Source of the DNA: Taxillus chinensis
Lineage: Eukaryota; Streptophyta; Magnoliopsida; Santalales; Loranthaceae
NCBI GenBank assembly: GCA_023512835.1
Contig: CM042090.1
Span: 10,695,343-10,759,342, forward strand
DNA length: 64,000 bases
Reading direction: 5' to 3'
The notes under the pieces were generated by a model that saw only the letters and a list, made by a program, of their open reading frames with translations, searched no databases and was not told the DNA's origin. The translations under genes and the position numbers were made by a program. Below, in pieces: positions 13,233-24,026 of this stretch (the first letter of the stretch is position 1; every line of letters begins with the position of its first letter).

Positions 13233-13235
<3 letters not shown>

Positions 13236-13312
<77 letters not shown>
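13236..13312. repeat. Compound microsatellite (TA)n(GA)n
   Basis: About 20 TA units followed by about 18 GA units, directly abutting the left arm of the inverted repeat at 13326. Confidence 0.9.
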
Positions 13313-13315
<3 letters not shown>

Positions 13316-13325
13316 AAACAAATTT

Positions 13326-13640
13326 GTAGTGAAATGACTCGATTAGAGCATGAGGTCACCTCTTCAAATTTTTAGTTAAATTTACTTATATGGAACAATA
13401 TGAACCACAATTATTCTCGAGATTTGTATTTTAAATACAAACTTTATTAAAATCCAAACATCGAAGCACCGGCTATTTAAATTTAACCAATTTTAGATAG
13501 TTGGTGTCTCGATGTTTGGGTTTTAATAAAGTTTATATTAAAAACACAGATCTCGAGTATAATTATTAGGCTTATTGTTCCATGTCGATAAATTTAGCTA
13601 AAAATTTAAAGAGGCCGCACTATACTTATTTCACTTACGT
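13326..13640. mobile_element. Foldback/MITE-like long inverted repeat
   Basis: Two ~145-bp imperfect arms (about 13326-13478 and 13495-13640) are reverse complements around a ~16-bp centre. Matching blocks include aaatttttag-taaattta, atggaacaata, ctcgaga, aactttattaaaa-cc and aaacatcga. The transcript would form a long hairpin. It is flanked by a (TA)n(GA)n microsatellite on the left and a 21-bp minisatellite on the right. No coding capacity. A target duplication could not be identified because both borders are repetitive. Confidence 0.7.
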
Positions 13641-13691
13641 ATAATCATTATTCACTTACGTATAATCATTATTCACTTACGTATAATCACC
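13628..13691. repeat. 21-bp minisatellite, three copies
   Basis: The unit attcacttacgtataatcat occurs three times in tandem, nearly perfectly, at the right edge of the inverted repeat. Confidence 0.85.
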
Positions 13692-14945
13692 TTATCAACA
13701 TATATTTACCTTGTCATTAACTTATCGCCGGTTTATATCTCTATCTACCAAATGCCAAAATGGTTATTTAATTTTAACTTTTTAATTTTCATATAATTTA
13801 TCAATTTTTTACAGTTTATTCCTTCTTGGTAATTTAATGTGTTGAATTCAAATATGTGATACTTTTTTTATTAAATCAGTGTTTACATGTAATTTTTTTT
13901 GAATAGTTCATATAATTTATTAAAAAAAATCATAATAATTTAAATAAGTAACATAACATCATAAAACATTTAAAAATCATGGCCATATTTGGTCACGGTT
14001 CTCGTTTTGGTTTTAAAAACCGATTTTAAAATTTATAATTTAAAATTATTTTTTTTGTTAAATTAAGAACGAATTTCGTTTTGTCACGGTTTTTTATTTT
14101 CGTTTTTTTTTTTTTTTTTTTTTGTTGACGCTGTGAGATGGGATATTGCAACTGGCGTGGAGGTCGTGCGGCGGGGGGGGGGAGGTCGCGCAAGGGCAAG
14201 GAGATCTGTGTTGGGGAAGGTTGCGCCGGGGGAGATCTGCGTCGGGGAGGTTGCACTGGGGGAGATTTGCGCCAAGGGGAGGTAACGTCACACCGGGGGA
14301 GGTCGTGTCGTGGGAGGTAGCATCGTGCCGGGGGAGTCTGACGCACAAGGGGGCGGTAGACGGCAGTGGCAGCTTACAAAAAACAGGTAAAAACAAAGTA
14401 CAATAATTAAAAAACATCATATTAGTGTTTTCATTTTTTAGCACTCAAAACATCATATATAGTGTTTTCACTGTATGAGTGTTTTTTGGGTTTAAATCAG
14501 AAAACTAAAAACAAAAATAGCAACCAACAGAAAAAAAATTTAAAGATAGAATTAAAAGATAAAGTAAATTAATTAGGAATTCAATTGTTGGAGTTTAAGC
14601 GAAGTTTAAGTCTTTTAATTCCATAGTTTAATTGTAAAATATCATTATTTTTCAAATATAATATTAATTGACTGTTGAAATTCACGTTGGAAGGTAAGAA
14701 AGCCAGGGAAGATAGATCACCACTCCTTAAATTAAAAACATTTATCGGCAATTAAAGTCCGCATCAAATGAATACAATATAAATACGGAGATAACTAATG
14801 GTGACTAACAACCAACCTTTTGAGTCCTCTCTGCAGTGGCGGTGTGCTGTTGTGCCACCCCGGCCGCTGTGTCACGCCGGTCGTACATATTTTCCGTATC
14901 TTTTTATTACTCATTTTCTTTCCTCCCCCCACTCCTCTTTGTTTT
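13692..14945. other. Intergenic, with G-rich degenerate minisatellite
   Basis: AT-rich sequence encloses a 200-bp G-rich island (14155-14360) made of degenerate repeats around 'gggggagatctgcg' and 'ggggaggt'. It is immediately preceded by a T22-type run (14104-14123). Open frames across the island, such as 14146-14406 and the antisense 14094-14444, are products of the repeat and are not called as genes. The flanking sequences (ctcgttttggttttaaaaac on the left, aaaactaaaaacaaaaatagc on the right) are roughly complementary, so the whole may be a non-autonomous DNA transposon. That is inference. Confidence 0.45.
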
Positions 14946-14952
14946 TATAAAA
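14946..14952 (+). promoter_or_regulatory. Probable TATA box of thaumatin-like gene 1
   Basis: TATAAAA lies 180 bp upstream of the ATG at 15132. The paralogue has TATATATA 171 bp upstream of its ATG, a comparable position. Confidence 0.45.
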
Positions 14953-15131
14953 GACTTTTATTACTTGTTCTTCCCTTCCTTTTTTTTTCTCGTGGGATAG
15001 AACTATTGTTTACCATCCTAGTTTCCTTTTTCTTTGCTTTTAAACTGGGGGTACATATATTGACAAACCCATATTTGTATGTCGCAGAATCCTGAAAAGT
15101 CCTAAGAATATTCATTGTCAAAAAAATCCGA

Positions 15132-16538
15132 ATGGCGCGTCTTTGTCAGCTTCCTTCAACTCTTCTCTCTCTCTCTCTCCTTGTGATTCTCAGCTTCGCA
15201 TCAGGTATTGTTTGTTTATATATTATATAACTAACGACCCTGTTCTTTTGGTTTTGAAAAAATTAATGATTGCTGCTTATAATTTGTTTGGAGATATTAA
15301 TGATCTTACTCTTACGCGCATTAGAACTCTATGTATAATTGTTCCCTATTTGAACATCCCAGGTGTTTCTTCCGTGTCCTTCACCATTGCCAATAACTGT
15401 AGCTACCCACTCTGGCCGGGACTTCTATCGAGCGCCGGCTCTTCCCCGCTCCCCACCACCGGTTTCGCCCTGCAGGGAGGCGCGTCCACTGTACTCGCTT
15501 TCCCCACCGGGTGGTCCGGCCGCATCTGGGCCCGCACACTCTGCGCCACCGACGTCGCCGGCAAATTCATCTGTGCCACCGGTGACTGCGCCTCGGGTAC
15601 TGTAGAATGCTCCGGCGCCGGAGCCATCCCTCCGGCCACCCTCGCCGAGTTCACCCTCAACGGCGCCGACGGACAGGACTTCTACGACGTGAGCCTCGTC
15701 GACGGCTACAACCTCCCGATGCTCGTCGTCCCCGTGGGCGGCGTTGCAGGGAACTGCAGCACCACTGGCTGCGCGGCCGAACTCAACGGCGGCTGTCCGG
15801 CGGAGCTGAAGGTGTCGGCGGCTAATCGGAGCGTGGCATGCAGGAGCGCGTGTGTTGCGTTCGGGGACGAGCGGTCCTGCTGCAGCGGGGATTTCGGGAC
15901 GCCGGATACGTGCAAGCCCACGTCATACTCGGAGTACTTCAAGCACGCGTGCCCTCGCGCGTACAGCTATGCATACGACGACGGCACCAGCACGTTCACT
16001 TGCGTCTCCGCCAATTATGTTATCACCTTCTGTCCTTCCTCGGGCAGGTACGGCGTCTTTTTTTATATATTAATTACTGTAAAAGAAAATTTATCATTCA
16101 AAATAATTGTAATAATATATGTCCTTTTATAATAAATTTTCAAATTTGAGCAGCATTAAAGTTGACCATCGACGCATATATGTTAATTAGGGGTAGGGTG
16201 ATCCGTGTTGTTGATGGAGAACTTTTAGGCATAATATATATACATATATAATTGAATGGCATTACTACATGTATATAGTTGATAGCTGCTATATATAAAT
16301 ATATATAGAGTTGTGTAAGTATTTTAATAAACGTTTGGTGGTGTTTCCATGCAGTGGCCCTAGAAGTGGGGGAGAAGGACCAGCCACGACAGTCATGTTG
16401 ACAGACAGCGACTCCCAGGCCGCTACCTCCGCCGGCTACGGTTCTTTAGTGACTGCTTGGGTTGCTGTAACGATTTCCATGATTGCAGCTTTCTTTACAG
16501 CAACATTTGTAATTGTGACGCCTTGCTTTGCTTTCTGA
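15132..16538 (+). CDS. TLP: Thaumatin-like protein 1 (PR-5 family), three exons
   Basis: Three exons, 15132-15204, 15363-16047 and 16355-16538, encode 313 residues. Exon 1 is a signal peptide (start MARLCQLPSTLL). Exon 2 is the thaumatin domain with the full set of 16 cysteines that form eight disulfides in the family. The signature GKFICATGDCASGTVEC and the acidic-cleft segment AEFTLNGADGQDFYDVSLVD are present. Thaumatin-like proteins are secreted defence or developmental proteins, some binding or cleaving beta-1,3-glucan. After the domain, a Ser/Thr/Gly stretch leads to a hydrophobic C-terminus (VTAWVAVTISMIAAFF) that looks like a GPI-attachment signal or membrane anchor. The long unspliced ORF from 15143 reads through intron 1 and is not the gene's start. 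The coding sequence is very GC-rich. The 47.6-kb gene is its paralogue. Confidence 0.93.
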
Positions 16539-16859
16539 TTTCTTCTAATTATGATCTTGGAGGCCTTGCTTTGCTTTCTGTTCCTACACCGTGGGCTTCC
16601 TCGCGGTGGGGCAGTGGCGGCGTTATTTGTTTTTTTGTTTTGTTAAAGAAAAAAAACAGAGAAGCAAATTTGTGATTGTGAGCTACATATATAGAAGGAA
16701 ATAAACAAAAAAGCAATAGCAATTTTTTTGATTGTTTGCATGTAAATAAATTTTGTTTTAAGGATTTTTTTTATCCGGTATTGTTGTTTGTTTGTGTTTT
16801 TTTTTTTTTTGGTTTAAATATCAGTCGGGATTTAAACAGTAGCCGATTAATTCAGATAC
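16539..16859. other. TLP1 3' UTR and short spacer
   Basis: T-rich, AT-rich sequence with runs of T (16728-16812). No gene seen. Confidence 0.5.
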
Positions 16860-18430
16860 AATTTGAGTGAAACCGTGAAAGAGGGCAAAAAAGTTTCATT
16901 CACGGAAGTTGAAGGTCTTTATAGTTAGATTTGCCGACCTAGCCGTTTTCTATTTTGTTTTATAATTATTTTTATTACACCAAATAAAAAATAACAATAA
17001 TTGTGACAATTAAAATGAAAATAATAATTTTATTTTCAATATGTCAATAATTTTATTAAACAGTCAATATGTCATAATGCTTTTTACTTTTACAAAACAA
17101 ATTAAAAATAAAAATTATTTTATACGCAAATTATGAGGTACGATGGTAGAGCTAGTCACATAATAACTTTTGGTGATATTGTACATTAATTGTAGGTTCA
17201 AAGGGTAGAACAGGTTTTAGAGTTAAGAAAAGTATAAGGGTAGAGGGTCATTATTGTAAAAAAAAAAAAACTTTCCACAAAAGCTTTAAGCTTTAAATCC
17301 TATGACCTATCCTTTAAATTTTAAAATATTTGACCATGGGCTCAATTGTTACCGATTAGAAGAAAACGTACTAATTTAGTGATAAATTAACAGGCCTTCA
17401 TATTAACACGCCTTCATATTTTGACCATGGACTTTGAGACATGTATGGATAATTTAAGAGATTAAGGCCAGGGTTAAATGTCAGCCCACTGTGGGAAAGG
17501 GTTTTTTAAAAAAATAGGATAGGCGTGTAGGATTTTGGAGATGATATTGTAAAAATAAAAATATATAAAATAAAAAGTTCCATGCTCCAACCTAAATTTC
17601 TCATTGCAAAGATAATGGATATGTAGTTGGTTGAGATTTAATATGGTCTCCAATCCGGGCAATTGAGGGCACTCCATATGGTTCCCATATTTTAGAATCC
17701 ATACGCCCCCTACCTTATAGGTAACCTAGAAGTCTAGTATCAGTCATCAACATAACATATTTATCTTCTTTAAATCAAACGGTATCATGATATTATTTTA
17801 AACAATAAAATTATCTCTAAAAATAATAAATTTAATGAATTTAAAATTATTTATTAATATTTTTATAAATTTATTTATACTCGATTTTTAAAAATAGCAA
17901 TATTTTTAAAAAAAATAATAAATTTTACCAAACAGAACCTTAAGTTTTAGTTACTTGAAAGTATAAATAGAATTATTTTGATAAACTCAAGTACTTAACT
18001 AGCTTTTGTTGGAATAAATTTGTTTTTCAAATTAGAAATTTGCCTACCCAATCAGAAATTTTGTACTTCATAACATAAATTTATCCCATTGATAAAAATA
18101 ATTCTCCCATCAAGAAAATCTGTCCTCCCAATACTTCCAACAGGGAAAAAATTTGTTATTGGCCTCACCAATAGTGAACTTCTAATTCCGTCATAAGATT
18201 TAGGGGCATTTGTTAAGTGTTTTCGTTTTTTGTTTTGTTTTGATTTTATGATTTAAATTTTAACAGGATTAATTTTTAAATTCTGAATTTTGGAAAAAAT
18301 ATTTTGGTGGTAGATATGAGTTTTCCAAAAAAATTGGGTCCCATAATAATGGTAAAATATATGATGACTTAAATAATAAAGTAGTAAGGAGAGAAATTTT
18401 TCTTTAAAACATAAATTGGATCTCATATAA
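16860..18430. repeat. Segmental tandem duplication, copy A
   Basis: About 1,571 bp, repeated directly from 18431. Both copies begin atttgagtgaaaccgtgaaa and end aaattggatct-atataaaa, so they are head-to-tail with a short junction homology. Copy A has ~225 bp (17991-18215) missing from copy B. The content is AT-rich, and the only ORF common to both (17474-17677; 19073-19255 in copy B, minus strand) is short and unrecognised. The source may be an old transposon. Confidence 0.85.
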
Positions 18431-19280
18431 AATTTGAGTGAAACCGTGAAAGAGGACAAAAAAGTTTCATTCACGGAAGTTGAAAGTCTTTATAGTTAGA
18501 TTTGTCGACCTAGCCGTTTTCTATTTTGTTTTATAATTATTTTTATTACTCAAAATAAAAAATAACAAAAAATGTGACAATTAAAATGAAAATAATAATT
18601 TTATTTTCAATATGTCAATAATTTTATTAAACAGTCAATGCCATAATGTTTTTTACTTTTACAAAACAAATTAAAAATAAAAAATATTTTATACGCAAAT
18701 TATTAGGTATGATGTTAGAGCTAGTCACATAATAACTTTTGGTGATAATGTATAACAAATTGTACATTGTAGGTTCGAAAGGTAGAACAGGTTCTAGAAA
18801 TAAGAAAAGTATGAGGGTAGAGGGTCATTATTGTAAAAAACGAAAAAAAAAAATTCCACAAAAGCGTTAAATCCTATGACCTATCCTTTCAATTCTAAAA
18901 TATTTTGACCATGGGCTCAATATTGTTACCGATTAGGAGAAAACGTACTAATTTAGTGATAAATTAACACGCCTTCATATTGCATCCCTTTCATGGGCTT
19001 TGAGACATGTATGGATAATTTAAGAGATTGAGGACAGGGTTAAATGTCAGCCCACCGTGGGAAAGGGTTTTTTTAAAAAATAGGATAGGCGGGTAGGATT
19101 TCGGAGATGATATTGTCAAAATAAAAATATATAAAATAAAAAGTTCCATGCTCCAACCAAAATTTCTCATTGCACAGATAATGGATATGTAGTAGGTTGA
19201 GATTTAATATGCTCTCCAATCCGGGCAATTGAGGGGATTCCATTTGGTTCCCCATATTTTAGAATCCATACACCCCCTAC

Positions 19281-20944
19281 TGTAAGGACCCGTACCTCGA
19301 GTTAGTCACAGTTTTGCCTTCTGAGTAGTTTTTCTAGATTTTGACCTAGTGAATGGGCTCAAATGAATTCACGTTCAAAAGGAAAGATGCTTAGAATGAT
19401 GTCCTCTATCTACCACAGAAGTTTCAGGCCAAACGGACGTGTATGTGAGGTGCACGTGATATGGGTCCATTTCACGTGCAAGTGTGGTTGTCTTCTACAT
19501 GATGCAAGGAGGCTAGGGGTGAAGTTTGAACGCATTTGGAGTGCATTTGGAGTTGCACGTGAATTGGGGAATTCACGTTCAAATTGGCGTGCAGCCATAT
19601 TTTTGCATGGTTCCCTTGGTTTTGACATTCTAATGATCTTTCTCCAAAGGACCATGCTGAAATTCTGAGTATTTTGGCCTATATGGGTGCGGCAAGGTGC
19701 TAACTTGTGTGATCAAAACTACGTCGTTTTGATGCTTGGGATTCACTTAATCAAAACTACGTCATTTTGATGTTGTGTTGTCTATATAAGGAGGAGAAGC
19801 CCCTCTGTTTTAGGGTTAGGGTTTGTTGCTCCACCGCCCATCGCAGAGAGAGAGGGGGAAGGAGAGCGTTTGGTGGGCTGCCGGAGCGTCTTGCATGGGT
19901 GGTCGGCATCTTGCGTGGAAGCGGGAGCAGGAGAACACACAAGGTAGGGGTTCTATTCTTCCTAAATCCTCCTCTCGTCCTAGGGTTCAGGGGCAGATTA
20001 TGGAGTTAAACCTGTTTATATATATATATGTAATCCATATAGGTGTGATCTCCTATATGGATGTTGGCCTTCGATGGCGATTTTGGTGTGTTTCTGGTGT
20101 TCGTGTGATGCATGAAAAGTGTTCGATTAAATGCCTGTGTGACATGCCAGCAACATGTTTGAGAAAATGCCTATGCGGCTAGGTTTATGAGCCTGTGAAT
20201 TTATGTACACCAATTGTTTGGTTTTATACTTGTGAGGCTTTGCATGCTAAGTGTTTGATGTTATGTCTGTGTGACTAAGTGTGGCTATGTGTGTTGTGTT
20301 CTTGGAACCCGGTAGTTGTGGAAGCCCGGGACTGTTTCTTGAAACCGGTGGTTGTGGAAGCCTGGGATCGTTCTTGGAATCCGGTGGTTGTGCAAGCCTG
20401 GGATCGTTCTTGGAACCCGGTGGCTTGTGGAAGCCTGGGAGTGTTTATGTACCAGCCCGTGTATGATTGTATTTGCCGCTATAGCCTGTAATTATATCTG
20501 GTGGAATAATTGTATCACGACACAAAGACTTGTACACAAGACATGTAGATATTAGGTGCATGGGATGGGTTGGGGAGACATAATCCCTACTGAGCTGTGG
20601 TTGCTCACCCCTCCTACCATGTTGTTTTCTTTACAGGAACCTACAGGCGTTAGGTGGGAACACCAAGGTGGAAGTCCTCCTTGTGGCTTGCTCATTATTA
20701 TTTCGAGTTCTGCTGCTTTTCTTTATGTAACTTTGTAACCCCAGTGGGGAGATATTGTAATGTGGAGTTCAATGTAATAAAAGTGTGTTTTGAACGTATT
20801 TGCTATGTTTGGACTCAATAAATATAAGATTGTTCTCTAAATAATAAGTGTGAGGTGTATGTTGTAATCTAACCGCTTTATCCAACTTGGGTAAAGGGAG
20901 GGTCACGTTCCGGTCTCCTCGGGTTGGAAATCCGGGGCGTGACA
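19281..20944 (+). repeat. Gypsy left LTR, complete (1,664 bp)
   Basis: Begins TGTAAGGACC and ends GCGTGACA. Four tandem copies of a ~36-bp unit (aacccggtggttgtggaagc with variants) occupy about 20299-20441. Confidence 0.85.
20299..20441 (+). repeat. 36-bp tandem repeat inside gypsy LTR, ~4 copies
   Basis: The unit reads ggt-gttgtggaagcctggg then atcgttcttggaacc, repeated with small changes. Two small ORFs here simply translate the repeat. Confidence 0.8.
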
Positions 20945-20947
20945 TTA

Positions 20948-20959
20948 TGGTATCAGAGC
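20948..20959 (+). other. Gypsy primer-binding site (tRNA-iMet)
   Basis: tggtatcagagc begins three bases after the end of the left LTR and matches the usual plant initiator-methionine tRNA primer complement. Confidence 0.85.
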
Positions 20960-21376
20960 ATGGTCTAGTTGGCCTAGGGTAGTGGGCGGATCTGGTTATC
21001 CCGAGTCCTTTGGAGGAACCTGGAGGGACGTGCCTGATCAACACGGTCCTCTTGGAGCCTCTAAGGTGTATTTGGGGTAGTCCAGACCTGAGGTAGGATT
21101 TGCATGCATTGGCATTAGGGCACTAGTTGCATTTGTTGTCATGTGTGAAGGATGTGAATAACATGATTATTTGTGAACTGTGCAACTCTGAATATTCTTG
21201 GAATGCCTTGGGTATGACTACAATGTGGACTGTGCTGTGTGCAATATTGGTTGATGCAATGGTTAAAATGTGTGTGATGCCATGTACTACTTGACTTGAT
21301 AATGGGGTAGAGGTAGTCAACCTGTTAGTAGTAGAACGCGTTCTGACGTTTGTGCTTCTTACTTCATGTAGTAAGA

Positions 21377-23082
21377 ATGCCACCGAGGAGAGTGACGCGT
21401 GCGTCCGGGGCGGTGCTCGATGAGTCATCTGCCCATGAGGGCTCGGGTGCGGGACGATCCGTTGGAGGACATGCACTATTGCCGGCGCAGTGCGAGAAGG
21501 CATCCGGTTGGAAGTCCAAGAGCCGAGGGAGGGTATCCGGCAAGAAGTCCGGGAGGAGGTGCGCCGTGAGATGGCGGCACGACGGGTGGTGCCACCCCCA
21601 CCGCCACCACCGGCGGGGAGCTACCCCGGGAGCGTGAGGGTTCTCCGCGTGGTATACCGACTCGTGCAGAGGATGATGTGGTGACACGGTTCCGAAAGGA
21701 ACAACCTCCACGATTTAAAGGGGGGGAGGACCCAGGTGTTAGCCGAGCACCGGCCGGCGGATCGAGCATGTGTTTTCCTTTCTCCTACCCCAGGGAGGAG
21801 GATAAGGTGAGACTGGCCATTCGGCAGTTGGAAGGGGATGCTCTGGAGTGGTGGTTGAGTGTCGCGGGAAGCCGTGCGATGCAGTTCATGCTTTGGGAGG
21901 AGTTTCTACAGCTCTTCCATGATGAGTTCTTCCCGGAATCTTTGAGATGGCAGAAGAGAGAGGAATTTGGCAGCCTGAAGCAAGGATCAAGGACGGTGCC
22001 CGAGTATGAGCAGGAGTTCCGGAGCTCGAGTAGGTTTGCCCCCCGAGACAGTGGCAAAGGAGGACGAAGGCCCACAAGTTCACTCGGGTCTTAGGCGGCC
22101 CTTAGGCAGAGGGTGGCGATTCTACGTTTGAGGACCTATCTTGAGGTTGTTGAGACAAAGACGTATAGGCGAGAGGGAGCTGGAGGATGGGAGGCAGGTC
22201 CATCAGGGTCGCCGATTGCAAGGTGGGTCCGAACGCGATTCGGGGTCCAAGAGGCCTAAGACCGAGGAGAGGGATAGCGGTTCCTTCCGCAGCGGGGGAC
22301 AGACATTGGTGAACCCAGGGAGGTCTAGCTTTGGCGGTGGCGACAGGGCGGTCCAGGGGAGGTCTCCCCGGCGGTTGTTACTCGCTGTGGGGAGCAAGGC
22401 CACTTGAGGAAGGAGTGTCCAAAGAGGGACCGGAAATGCCATAGTTGTGGACGAGAGGGCCATCTAAGCCGGGTTTGCCGGAGTGGCAACAGGGGGAGTT
22501 GGAGGCATGACATCCAGGACAAGGAGTGATGCCAGTTTCCGTGCACCAGCAGAGAGACCAGCTCGTCAGTGGCCGGCTAGTCAGGCAGGATCGAATCAGA
22601 CCCGACCCCAGGAGAGGCCGGAGCGGCAGCAGACTAAAGCTGGAGGCAGCTTTGGCGGGAAGCGCCCAGTGAGTGAGCCGACCAATGGCACGGGCCAAGG
22701 GAGGGTGTTTGCGCTGGAGGCGACGTACCCGGAGGAGGCTGAGCTACCACCCCCACCAGCTGAGGGTGGAGCAGGACCATCGGTGGTTAGAGGTACCCTT
22801 TTGATCTCCCGTACATTAGCTTCTGTTCTTTTCGATACGGGTGCATCGTGTTTATTTGTTGCTGAGCTTGTGATAGATAGCTTGGGGTTAGCTTGTGTGG
22901 AGGCAGCGAAGCCCCTAGTTGTTGAGTCTCTAGTGGGGGGTATGATTAAGGTGTGGCGTGTTTGCCGTGACTGTGTGTTAACCATAGGAGAGGTGGAGCT
23001 GCGTTTTGACTTGCATGTAATGCCTTTGAGGACGTTTGACCTGATCTTGGGTATGGATTGTATTTGCTGCTATAGCCTGTAA
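21377..23082 (+). pseudogene. Gypsy gag and aspartic protease remnant
   Basis: Gag-like start MPPRRVTRASGAVL at 21377. After frame changes, a retrotransposon-gag core (VRLAIRQLEGDALEWWLSVA, then QLFHDEFFPESLR) at ~21800-21950. A zinc-knuckle pair follows near 22380-22480; its first cysteine appears replaced (VTRCGEQGHLRKEC) and the second knuckle is intact (CHSCGREGHLSRVC). The frame 22483-23082 contains a retropepsin core: LFDTGAS at ~22828, then FDLILGMD at ~23036-23058, after which it fuses into LTR sequence and stops. Several frame breaks separate the pieces, so no polyprotein can be made. Confidence 0.85.
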
Positions 23083-23532
23083 TTATATCTGGTGGAATAA
23101 TTGTATCACGACACAGCACTTGTACACAAGGCATGTAGACATTAGGTGCATGGGATGGGTTGGGGAGACATGATCCCTACTGAGCTGTGGTTGCTCACCC
23201 CTCCTACCATGTTGTTTTCTTTACAGGAACCTACAGGCGTTAGGTGGGAACACCAAGGTGGAAGTCCTCCTTGTGGCTTGCTCATTATTATTTCGAGTTC
23301 TCGCTTTTCTTTATGTAACTTTGTAACCCCAGTGGGGAGATATTGTAATGTGGAGTTCAATGTAATAAAAGTGTGTTTTGAACGTATTTGCTATGTTTGG
23401 ACTCAATAAATATAAGATTGTTCTCTAAATAATAAGTGTGAGGTGTATGTTGTAATCTAACCCCTCTATCCAACTTGGGTAAAGGGAGGGTCACGTTCCG
23501 TCCTCCTCGGATTGGAAATCCGGGGCGTGACA
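23056..23532 (+). repeat. Gypsy right LTR, 5'-truncated (~477 bp)
   Basis: Matches the last ~479 bp of the left LTR (20466-20944) with about 15 visible differences. Its 5' portion was removed by the internal deletion. Confidence 0.88.
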
Positions 23533-24026
23533 CCTACCTTATAGGTAACCTAGAAGTCTCACCAACATAATATATTTGTCTTCTTCAAATCAAACAATAT
23601 GATGATATTATTTTAAAAAATAAAATTATCTCTAAAAATAATGAATTTAATGAATTTAAATTTATTTATTAATATTTTTATAAATTTATTTATAGTCATA
23701 GTTTTTAAAGATAGTATTATTTTTTAAAAAAAATTAAGCTTTACTAAACAGAACCTGAAGTTTTAGTTACTTGAAAGTATAAATAGAATTATTTTGATAA
23801 AAAGTTTTCGTTTTTTGTTTTGTTTTGATTTTATGATTTAAATTTTAACAGGATTAATGTTTAAATTCTGAATCTTGGAAAAAATATTTTGGTGGTAGAT
23901 ATATGTGTTTTTCAAAAAATTTGGGTCTCACAATAATGGTAAAATATATGATGACTTAAATAATAAAGTAGTAAAGAGAGAAATTTTTCTTAAAAACTTA
24001 AATTGGATCTTATATAAAATTTAAGT

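Larger units (their letters stand above)
7321..13235. other. CSP 3' UTR and long intergenic stretch without a recognised gene
   Basis: AT-rich spacer. It holds a compound (TA)n(GA)n microsatellite (7972-8033), several T or A runs, a dispersed repeat at 10398-10510 (partner 46925-47025) and a MITE-like repeat at about 12732-13050 (partner 39815-40175). ORFs such as 8609-8869, 9232-9489 and the antisense 8945-9139 and 9223-9471 are short, compositionally biased and match no family I recognise. No splice-linked exon chain was found on either strand. Confidence 0.5.
19281..23532 (+). mobile_element. Ty3/gypsy LTR retrotransposon, internally deleted
   Basis: A 4,252-bp element beginning TGTAAGGACCC and ending GGGGCGTGACA, with a 5-bp target duplication cctac (19276-19280 and 23533-23537). 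The left LTR is 19281-20944. The initiator-tRNA-Met primer site tggtatcagagc is at 20948-20959. A gag/protease remnant (21377-23055) runs straight into the inside of the right LTR at ~23056, so reverse transcriptase, RNase H, integrase and the first ~1.2 kb of the right LTR are gone. The element is non-autonomous. The surviving LTR parts differ at roughly 3% of sites by my visual count. Confidence 0.9.
18431..24026. repeat. Segmental tandem duplication, copy B (split by gypsy insertion)
   Basis: Copy B consists of 18431-19280 and 23538-24026. The gypsy element and its second target copy lie between. Sequence on both sides continues copy A without a gap (copy A reads cgccccctaccttataggta across the point of insertion). 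Confidence 0.85.

Noticed and set aside
14094..14444. Pro/Arg-rich overlapping ORFs on both strands
   Set aside because: They follow the degenerate G-rich repeat; lack of stops is due to composition.
15143..16132. 329-aa ORF as the thaumatin-like protein
   Set aside because: It reads through intron 1 and past the exon 2 donor. The spliced model starts at 15132 with a signal peptide and restores the C-terminal exon.
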